This document shows, in pieces, positions 5,483 through 10,015 of a stretch of DNA of 10,015 nucleotides. The stretch comes from Natrialbaceae archaeon (GTDB lineage: Archaea; Halobacteriota; Halobacteria; Halobacteriales; Natrialbaceae): contig PUPA01000256.1 in the NCBI GenBank assembly GCA_003552885.1, positions 1-10,015 of the forward strand, given 5' to 3'. A program made the position numbers and the translations under genes. Numbering within the stretch: position 1 is the stretch's first letter; each line of letters starts with the position of its first letter. The notes below the pieces were generated by a model. It worked only from the letters and a program-made list of their open reading frames with translations. It was not told the DNA's origin and ran no database searches.

Positions 5483-6538
5483 ATGACCGACGGGTTCGAT
5501 TACGACGTGGCGGTCGCCGGCGGCGGGCCGGCGGGGTTGACCAGCGCGCTGTACACCACTCGGCTCGGGCTCGACACGCTCGTCGTCGACCGCGGGGGCG
5601 GACGGGCGGCGATGATGCTCGACACCCACAACGTGATCGGGATCACCGAGGACGTCTCAGGCGTCGAGTTCCTCGCGACGGCCCGCGAGCAACTCGAGGG
5701 GTACGGCGCCGACGTCCGGCGGGGGTTCGTCGAGGACGTCGAGCCCCTCGAAGAGGGGTTCAGGGTGGAGACCGGCGACGACGCCGTCGTCGTCAGACGG
5801 GTGGTGCTCGCGACCGGCTTCGCCGACGGACGGCCCGACCCGCCCCTCCCCCGGACCGGGAAGGGGCTCCACTACTGTCTGCACTGTGATGCGTACATGT
5901 TCGTCGACGAGCCAGTCTACGTGATGGGCGCCGGCGACGCCGCCGCCCAGGTCGCGATGATCATGCTCAACTTCACCGGCGACGTCGACGTGCTCACCCG
6001 TGGGGAAGAGCCCGCCTGGGGCGAGGAGACCGCCGAACAGCTAGAGGGCCACCCCGTCGACGTCGTCACCGCGGAGATCGCGGGGATGAGAAAGCGCGAG
6101 GACGGCTGGCTCGAAGCCTTCGAGTTCGAGGACGGGACGGTCCGGGAGTACCGCGGAGGGTTCCCGATGTACGGCTCGAACTACCACGCCGAGCTCGCCG
6201 ACTCCCTCGGCGTCGCACGCACCGAAGACGGCACCGTGGCGGTCGACGAGGACGGCCGAACCTCCGTCGACGGCGTCTACGCCGTCGGCGACCTCACCCC
6301 CGGAAACAACCAGATCCCGATCGCCATGGGCGAGGGGGCGAAAGCCGGCATCGCGATCCAGAGGGAGCTGCGGACGTTCCCCCGGTCGCCCGCGGAACTC
6401 GACCGCGAGGGGCCGGTCGGGACCGACGAGGTGCCCGCGATCTCCGGGGGGTTACTCGAGACGGCCGTGAGCCACGGGGGCCACGCCCCGGAGCCGCGGT
6501 CACTCGAGGAGCGAGCGGAGCCCGCGAGCGACGACTAG
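5483..6538 (+). CDS. Thioredoxin-reductase-like FAD-dependent oxidoreductase
   Basis: This 351-residue protein has the low-molecular-weight thioredoxin reductase layout. An FAD-binding GGGPAG lies at residues 13-18, a redox-active CLHC at Cys132/Cys135, and a second nucleotide-binding fold with GAGDAAAQ at 149-156. The FAD-closing segment GDL(T)PGNNQIPIAMGEGAKAG spans about 269-289. Residues about 303-351 are an extra Glu/Pro/His-containing tail beyond the usual 310-320-residue family length. After the second fold, the HRRxxxR motif that grips the NADPH 2'-phosphate in classical enzymes is replaced by LTRGEEP, with a single Arg and two Glu. The electron donor may therefore not be NADPH. I chose ATG 5483 because it puts the first Rossmann motif at its usual place and matches the TATA box. 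The longer open frame upstream is antisense to the membrane protein gene. It acts in cytoplasmic thiol-disulfide exchange or a related flavin reaction. Confidence 0.85.
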   Translation: MTDGFDYDVAVAGGGPAGLTSALYTTRLGLDTLVVDRGGGRAAMMLDTHNVIGITEDVSGVEFLATAREQLEGYGADVRRGFVEDVEPLEEGFRVETGDDAVVVRRVVLATGFADGRPDPPLPRTGKGLHYCLHCDAYMFVDEPVYVMGAGDAAAQVAMIMLNFTGDVDVLTRGEEPAWGEETAEQLEGHPVDVVTAEIAGMRKREDGWLEAFEFEDGTVREYRGGFPMYGSNYHAELADSLGVARTEDGTVAVDEDGRTSVDGVYAVGDLTPGNNQIPIAMGEGAKAGIAIQRELRTFPRSPAELDREGPVGTDEVPAISGGLLETAVSHGGHAPEPRSLEERAEPASDD

Positions 6539-6540
6539 CG

Positions 6541-6580
6541 TCCGGTGACGATGGCCGGAGCCCGGTGACGACGGCTGGAG
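6541..6580. repeat. 20-bp tandem duplication in a convergent gap
   Basis: Bases 6541-6560 and 6561-6580 are adjacent copies of a 20-bp unit (tccggtgacgatggccggag / cccggtgacgacggctggag) with three differences, all C/T changes. A further partial copy (cccgt) follows. The repeat fills almost all of the 46-bp gap between the two convergent stop codons. No open frame or T-tract is seen. It probably arose by local duplication. Confidence 0.8.
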
Positions 6581-6584
6581 CCCG

Positions 6585-7496
6585 TCAGTAGTGCCAGGGG
6601 AACTCAGAGAAGTCGGGCTCCCGTCCCTCGACGAACGCGTCGCGGCCCTCCTCGGCCTCGTCGGTCATGTAGCCGAGCCGGGTGGCCTCGCCCGCGAACA
6701 CCTGTTGGCCGACGAAGCCGTCGTCGGCCATGTTGAACCCGTACTTGAGCATCCGCATCGCCGTCGGGCTCTTGGCGGTTATCTCTCCGGCCCACTCGAG
6801 TGCCCGCCCTTCCAGCTCGTCGTGGGGGACGACCTCGTTTACCATCCCCATCTCGGCGGCCTCCTCGGCGGAGTAGGTCTTCCCGAGGAAGAAGACCTCG
6901 CGGGCTCGTTTCTGGCCGATCTGGCGGGCCAGGTACGCCGAGCCGAAGCCGGCGTCGTAGCTGGCGACGTCGGGGTCGGTCTGGAGGAACTTGCCGTGTT
7001 CGGCGCTCGCGATCGTGAGATCACAGACGACGTGTAGCGAGTGGCCACCGCCGACGGCCCAGCCCGGGACGACACAGACGACGACCTTCGGGAGGTGGCG
7101 GATCCGCCGCTGGACCTCGAGGACGTGCAGCCGACCGCCCTCGGCCGCCCTGGCCTGTGGACCCGCCGACGTCTGCTCACCTCCCTCGTCGTACTCGTAG
7201 CCCGCCTCCCCGCGGATCGTCTGGTCCCCGCCCGAACAGAACGCCCAGCCGCCGTCTTTCGGCGACGGCCCGTTGCCCGTCAGGAGCACACAGCCGACGT
7301 CTGTCCGTCGTTTGGCGTCCTCTAGGGCGTCGGCCAGCTCGTCGACCGTCCGGGGCCGGAAGGCGTTGCGTACCTCGGGTCGGTCGAACGCGATCCGGAC
7401 GGCACCGGTGTCGCCCGCGCGGTGGTAGGTGATGTCCACGAACTCGAAGCCGTCGATCGGCTCCCAGCGGTCGGGATCGAAGGTCTCCGAAACCAT
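6585..7496 (-). CDS. menB: 1,4-dihydroxy-2-naphthoyl-CoA synthase (type II)
   Basis: MenB converts o-succinylbenzoyl-CoA to 1,4-dihydroxy-2-naphthoyl-CoA, a ring-closing step of menaquinone biosynthesis, in the cytoplasm. The 303-residue protein has the crotonase fold. The oxyanion segment AFCSGGDQ is at 85-91. The GYEY loop and HVLEVQRRIRHLPK lie at about 99-136, GWAVGGGHSLH at 145-155 and QTDPDVASYDAGFGSAYLAR at 172-191. The MenB-specific C-terminus ATRLGYMTDEAEEGRDAF ends in DFSEFPWHY. Asp174 in QTD marks the bicarbonate-independent class, as in the mycobacterial enzyme. The E. coli class has Gly there and needs bicarbonate. ATG 7496 follows a TATA box at the leaderless distance. The NDH-2-like gene lies 92 bp upstream on the same strand, and its substrate is probably the product of this pathway. 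Confidence 0.95.
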   Translation of the reverse strand: MVSETFDPDRWEPIDGFEFVDITYHRAGDTGAVRIAFDRPEVRNAFRPRTVDELADALEDAKRRTDVGCVLLTGNGPSPKDGGWAFCSGGDQTIRGEAGYEYDEGGEQTSAGPQARAAEGGRLHVLEVQRRIRHLPKVVVCVVPGWAVGGGHSLHVVCDLTIASAEHGKFLQTDPDVASYDAGFGSAYLARQIGQKRAREVFFLGKTYSAEEAAEMGMVNEVVPHDELEGRALEWAGEITAKSPTAMRMLKYGFNMADDGFVGQQVFAGEATRLGYMTDEAEEGRDAFVEGREPDFSEFPWHY

Positions 7497-7520
7497 GGTG
7501 GCGGTCGGGCCGAGAGGGGC

Positions 7521-7526
7521 AAATAG
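7521..7526 (-). promoter_or_regulatory. TATA box of menB
   Basis: On the minus strand CTATTT lies 25-30 bp before the menB ATG at 7496, giving menB its own promoter in the 92-bp gap after the NDH-2-like gene. No Shine-Dalgarno sequence is seen, so the mRNA is probably leaderless. Confidence 0.6.
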
Positions 7527-7562
7527 GTTCCCGTCGATCGACCACCGGGCGAGCCGTCGTCA

Positions 7563-7581
7563 CGGCGACGACCGGTCGCCG
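7563..7581 (-). terminator. Possible 3' hairpin after the NDH-2-like gene
   Basis: Seven bases past the stop of the NDH-2-like gene, a perfect 7-bp GC-rich stem (CGGCGAC/GTCGCCG on the minus strand) encloses a 5-base loop (CGGTC). It is the strongest simple hairpin noticed in the window. It lacks a T-tract, so it may mark or protect an mRNA 3' end rather than terminate. An overlapping perfect palindrome, CGACCGGTCG, occupies 7569-7578. Confidence 0.3.
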
Positions 7582-7588
7582 GGGGGCG

Positions 7589-8740
7589 TCACAGCGACGG
7601 CCAGGCCTCCCGCGCTCGGCCCCAGGAGGTGAGGCCGGCGATCCAGCGGGCGGCGATGAACTTCTTCAGATTTCGTGCCGGAAAGCCGCCGAAGGTGTCG
7701 ATCGGGATCCCCTTGACGTCGTGGGCGACGGCCTCCTCGCCGACGGAGACGACGGTGCCCTTGTCGTCGAACGTCCACTCTTTGAGCGGTCGGCCCTCGA
7801 CCGCCCGTGCGAGGTTCTCGCCGGCGACCTCGGCGGCCTGCCAGGCGGCCTGGGCCGTCGGCGGCGCGGGGCCGCCCTCCTGGTCGACGATCGCCGAGTC
7901 CCCGATCGCGAACACGCGCTCGTCGCTGGTCTGGAACGTCTCCCCGGCGAGGACGCGGTTGTGCTGGTTCTCTAACTCGGCGCCGTTCAGCGCCTCCTGG
8001 CCCGTGATCCCGCCGGTCCAGACGAGCACGTCGTACTCCAGGGGGTCGCCCTCGTCGAAGTGGATGCGGTCGGCGGCGGCCTCGGTGATCGGGTCGTCGG
8101 TGTGGATGGTGACCCCGGCGTCCTCGAGGAGCCCCCTGAGCGCCCGCTGGACGGAGGGCTCGTTTCCCGGGAAGATCTCGTCTAAGGCTTCGACCAGGTG
8201 GACGTCGATCGGGGCCCGGTTGTCGTCGCGGAACTCGGCGACCTCGCCGGCGGTCTGGATCCCCGAGAGGCCGGCGCCGCCGACGACGACCCGTGCGGGG
8301 TCGGCCTGACTCGCCTCCCGGCTCGCCTCCTCGACGGCCTCGTGTATCGAGAGGGCGTCGTCGAGGCCTTTGAGCGTCAGGGCCTGTTCTTCGAGCCCGG
8401 GGATGCCGTAGTACGCGGTCTGGCTCCCGAGGGCGACGAGCACGTAGTCGTACTCCACCTCGCCGTCTTCGAGTTCGACGACGCGCTCGTCGGTGTCGAG
8501 GCCGACGATCCGTCCCTGTCGAAACTCAGTCGTCGGATCGGCGATCTCCCTGACGGGGATCGTGATGTCCGAGCGGACGTCCGGATCGCGGATACAGCGG
8601 TGGGACTCGTGGAGAACGAGGTGGTACTCGTGTTCTGAGATCCAGCTGAGCCGCACCGTGTCGTCTAACTCCGACTGGAGGCGCCGCACCGTGCCAGCAC
8701 CCGCGTAGCCGGCACCGAGAACGACGACGTGTTCGGTCAT
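7589..8740 (-). CDS. Type II NADH dehydrogenase-like FAD oxidoreductase
   Basis: This 383-residue flavoprotein is of the NDH-2 / pyridine-nucleotide-disulfide reductase group. Visible motifs are GAGYAG (FAD, residues 9-14), ALGSQTAYYGIPG (103-115) and GGAGLSGIQTAGE (NAD, 154-166). EYDVLVWTGGI (235-245), VFAIGDSA (276-283) and PPTAQAAWQAA (293-303) follow. The AQxAxQ-like segment near the second FAD motif is where NDH-2 enzymes meet quinone. The last 40 residues (FPARNLKKFIAARWIAGL) form a basic amphipathic stretch suited to peripheral membrane binding. There is no redox CxxC. The likely role is to pass electrons from NADH to menaquinone without proton pumping. Sulfide:quinone reductase is a less likely alternative because the catalytic cysteines are not evident. 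ATG 8740 aligns the FAD motif and matches the TATA box. The open frame upstream is not supported. Confidence 0.88.
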   Translation of the reverse strand: MTEHVVVLGAGYAGAGTVRRLQSELDDTVRLSWISEHEYHLVLHESHRCIRDPDVRSDITIPVREIADPTTEFRQGRIVGLDTDERVVELEDGEVEYDYVLVALGSQTAYYGIPGLEEQALTLKGLDDALSIHEAVEEASREASQADPARVVVGGAGLSGIQTAGEVAEFRDDNRAPIDVHLVEALDEIFPGNEPSVQRALRGLLEDAGVTIHTDDPITEAAADRIHFDEGDPLEYDVLVWTGGITGQEALNGAELENQHNRVLAGETFQTSDERVFAIGDSAIVDQEGGPAPPTAQAAWQAAEVAGENLARAVEGRPLKEWTFDDKGTVVSVGEEAVAHDVKGIPIDTFGGFPARNLKKFIAARWIAGLTSWGRAREAWPSL

Positions 8741-8764
8741 ATGCCCCACAGTCAGGAAGGGTCC

Positions 8765-8772
8765 GATACAAA
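8765..8772 (-). promoter_or_regulatory. TATA box of the NDH-2-like gene
   Basis: On the minus strand TTTGTATC lies 25-32 bp before the ATG at 8740. The spacing supports that start and a leaderless mRNA, independent of arginase read-through. Confidence 0.55.
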
Positions 8773-8794
8773 GCTGTTGGATGCCGCCTCCGGT

Positions 8795-8820
8795 CGCGTG
8801 ACACGCGTCGGTCACTGACC
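8795..8820. promoter_or_regulatory. Two adjacent perfect palindromes upstream of the NDH-2-like promoter
   Basis: CGCGTGACACGCG (8795-8807, 6-base arms, central A) and GGTCACTGACC (8810-8820, 5-base arms, central C) lie 2 bp apart. Both contain the half-motif GTGAC or its complement GTCAC. They sit 22-55 bp upstream of the TATA box, a position suited to an activator or to a bipartite regulator site. The remaining bases of the 146-bp gap (8741-8886) show nothing else. Confidence 0.35.
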
Positions 8821-8886
8821 CACCGGCGAGGGACCGACGGTGTCGAACGTGAGGAGGTGCCGACGACACGGGGACGAGCCGCGTCG

Positions 8887-9801
8887 CTAGAGGATGCGCT
8901 TTCCGAACGCGCTGGCGGTGAGTTCGGCCGCGAGAGTCGCCGTCTCGTTGCCCTCGTCGAGGATCGGGTTCACCTCGACGACGTCCATCGATCGGAGGAT
9001 CCCCTCACGGTCGTCGCGGGCGGAGACTGCCTCGAGGGCGGCGTGTGCCTCCCGGTAGGTGGCGCCGCCGCGGACTGGCGTGCCGACCCCGGGTGCGTCG
9101 GTCGGATCGACCCAGTCGAGGTCGAGGCTGAGGTGGACGCCGTCGACCCCCGCCGTCACCACCTCGAGGGCGTCCTCGACGACGGCCGTGATCCCGCGGT
9201 CGTCGACGTCGGCCATGGTGAACGCCGTCATCTCGCTGTCGGCGATGAGCTCCCGCTCGCGGTCGTCGACCCGGCGCAACCCGACGTAGGCGACGTTCCG
9301 GACCCCCGTGGCGTTCGCCCACGGCAACTCGCCGAAGACGCCGTGGCCGAGGATCGCCGCCAGGGGCATCCCGTGGACGTTCCCCGAAGGGGTGGTCTCC
9401 GGCGTGTTGACGTCGGCGTGGGCGTCGAACCAGAGCACCCCGACCTCCGCGTTCCGTGCGGAGCCGCCGACGGTCCCGATCGAGAGGGAGTGATCTCCCC
9501 CGAGGACCAGCGGGAACACGCCGTCTGCGAGCGATCCGGCCACCTCGTCGGCGAGCCGGGTGCAGGCGTCTTCGATCTCCCCGAAGAACTTCGCCGTCCC
9601 CGTCGGCGGAGCGCCGACGTCCGGATCGCGCTCTTCGGCTCTCGGCATCGCGAGGTCGCCGGCGTCGACGGGCTCGACGCCCGCGTCCGCGAGCTCCTCG
9701 GCCAGACCCGCGTACCTGATCGCCGAGGGGCCCATGTCGACGCCGCGCCTGTTCGCCCCGTAGTCCATCGGCGCGCCGATGATCCGAACCGTCACGTCCA
9801 T
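8887..9801 (-). CDS. rocF: Arginase (ureohydrolase family)
   Basis: Arginase hydrolyses L-arginine to ornithine and urea with a two-manganese centre in the cytoplasm. The 304-residue length is usual for the family. The metal ligands are all visible: His104 in GGDHS, Asp126, His128 and Asp130 in WFDAHADVN, and Asp227 and Asp229 in SLDLDWVDP. The loop NTPETTPSGNVHGMP (132-146) is the arginase-type substrate loop and argues against agmatinase. The segments APGVGTPVRGGATYRE and VEVNP (Glu276) complete the active site. ATG 9801 is chosen because it puts the IIGAPMDYGANRRGVDMGP segment at the usual N-terminal place and lies 24-30 bp after a TATA box. It is divergent from a DtxR-type regulator. A perfect palindrome overlaps the start codon. 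Formimidoylglutamase is a less likely alternative. Confidence 0.92.
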   Translation of the reverse strand: MDVTVRIIGAPMDYGANRRGVDMGPSAIRYAGLAEELADAGVEPVDAGDLAMPRAEERDPDVGAPPTGTAKFFGEIEDACTRLADEVAGSLADGVFPLVLGGDHSLSIGTVGGSARNAEVGVLWFDAHADVNTPETTPSGNVHGMPLAAILGHGVFGELPWANATGVRNVAYVGLRRVDDRERELIADSEMTAFTMADVDDRGITAVVEDALEVVTAGVDGVHLSLDLDWVDPTDAPGVGTPVRGGATYREAHAALEAVSARDDREGILRSMDVVEVNPILDEGNETATLAAELTASAFGKRIL

Positions 9802-9816
9802 GTCGACCCGTCGACA
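9801..9816. promoter_or_regulatory. Perfect palindrome at the arginase start codon (candidate operator)
   Basis: TGTCGAC and GTCGACA arms are separated by CC (16 bp). The palindrome lies between the arginase TATA box and its ATG and touches the first base of the start codon, where a bound repressor would block initiation. GTCGAC is itself a self-complementary hexamer common in such GC-rich genomes, so chance cannot be excluded. Confidence 0.4.
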
Positions 9817-9824
9817 GCCCGGGG

Positions 9825-9831
9825 GATAACT
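9825..9831 (-). promoter_or_regulatory. TATA box of the arginase gene
   Basis: On the minus strand AGTTATC lies 24-30 bp before the ATG at 9801. It supports that start and a leaderless transcript. Confidence 0.5.
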
Positions 9832-9866
9832 CCCGCGGTGGCCCTCCCGCGGGTCGCCGACACAAG

Positions 9867-9873
9867 CTTTAGG
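9867..9873 (+). promoter_or_regulatory. TATA box of the DtxR-type regulator gene
   Basis: The sequence ctttagg lies 25-31 bp before the ATG at 9898, the usual distance for haloarchaeal leaderless transcripts. Confidence 0.55.
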
Positions 9874-9892
9874 GTTAGACGTCTCGAAACCC
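9872..9892. promoter_or_regulatory. Imperfect dyad at the DtxR-type regulator promoter (candidate autoregulatory site)
   Basis: GGGTT (9872-9876) and AACCC (9888-9892) flank the perfect octamer palindrome AGACGTCT (9877-9884). The dyad centres differ by about 1.5 bp, so it is not one perfect symmetry. It sits directly after the TATA box and before the ATG. DtxR-family repressors often bind their own promoter, so self-repression is a reasonable reading. Confidence 0.35.
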
Positions 9893-9897
9893 ATCCG

Positions 9898-10015
9898 ATG
9901 ATGCTGAGCGACGTGATGGAAGACTACCTCAAGGCCATCTACCAGCTCCAGGGTGACTCCGAAGAACGGATCCGCACCTCCGAGATCGCCGAGGAGCTCG
10001 AGGTCACGTCGCCGA
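9898..10015 (+). CDS. DtxR/MntR-family metal-dependent transcriptional regulator (N-terminal part; 3' end outside window)
   Basis: Only 39 codons are present. They read MMLSDVMEDYLKAIYQLQGD, then EERIRTSEIAEELEVTSP, which is the first helix and the start of the winged-helix DNA-binding domain typical of DtxR, IdeR and MntR proteins. The hallmark is (M/V)EDYLKAIYxLQ followed by TSxIAExLxVxxP. Members repress metal-uptake genes when loaded with Fe(II) or Mn(II). The metal-ligand and dimerisation parts lie beyond the window, so the metal cannot be told. Two ATG codons, 9898 and 9901, are adjacent and either may start the protein. The gene is divergent from the arginase across 96 bp. Confidence 0.85.
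   Translation, partial: MMLSDVMEDYLKAIYQLQGDSEERIRTSEIAEELEVTSP

Noticed and set aside
4577..5629. A 350-residue minus-strand frame across the NosL-like and flavoprotein promoter regions
   Set aside because: Arg/Pro/Gly-rich shadow of three better-supported genes, with no domain motif.
8741..8869. N-terminal extension of the NDH-2-like protein
   Set aside because: The FAD-binding beta strand begins right after the ATG at 8740, and the promoter box and palindromes lie in the extension region.
8887..9801. Agmatinase or formimidoylglutamase instead of arginase
   Set aside because: The substrate loop NTPETTPSGNVHGMP and the APGVGTPVRGG segment are arginase-type. No agmatinase-style loop is present.
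1..10015. Mobile element, prophage or defence island
   Set aside because: No transposase, integrase, toxin-antitoxin pair, terminal inverted repeat or tRNA-associated attachment site was seen, and base composition and codon bias look uniform.

Overview
The window looks like chromosomal DNA of a halophilic archaeon (class Halobacteria). It is strongly GC-rich, with G or C at most third codon positions. The soluble proteins are rich in Asp and Glu and poor in Lys. There is a Tat-type lipoprotein signal, and most genes carry a short T/A-rich box about 24-30 bp before the start codon, as expected for leaderless archaeal mRNAs. I see no rRNA, tRNA, CRISPR array, integrase or insertion sequence. 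Gene density is high and no gene-free stretch exceeds 150 bp.

Layout, left to right. Bases 2-1398 (+): the 3' part of an unrecognised gene carrying a 42-bp tandem repeat, coupled by a GTGA overlap to an alpha/beta-hydrolase. Bases 1517-3717 (+): a SpoIIAA/STAS-like protein with a long disordered linker and two C-terminal membrane helices, then a site-2-type intramembrane metalloprotease with a CBS pair. Bases 3726-5409: a small three-helix membrane protein (-), a NosL-like Tat lipoprotein (+) and a six-helix membrane protein (-). Bases 5483-6538 (+): a thioredoxin-reductase-like flavoprotein with CxxC. Bases 6585-9801 (-): menB (menaquinone biosynthesis), a type II NADH dehydrogenase-like flavoprotein (a quinone reductase) and an arginase. 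Base 9898 to the window end (+): the N-terminus of a DtxR/MntR-type metal-dependent repressor, divergent from the arginase.

Possible functional links. MenB makes a precursor of menaquinone, the likely electron acceptor of the neighbouring NDH-2-like enzyme. The SpoIIAA-like membrane protein lies directly before an intramembrane protease that could process it. The NosL-like protein is a candidate periplasm-facing copper-binding lipoprotein and has an inverted repeat placed exactly between its TATA box and start codon. The arginase, a family that uses two Mn ions, shares a 96-bp divergent promoter region with a metal-responsive regulator, and each side has its own dyad. These links are inferred from position. 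Most of the window is ordinary core haloarchaeal metabolism. The less ordinary parts are the membrane-tethered SpoIIAA-like protein, the promoter dyads and the NADPH-motif-less TrxR homologue.
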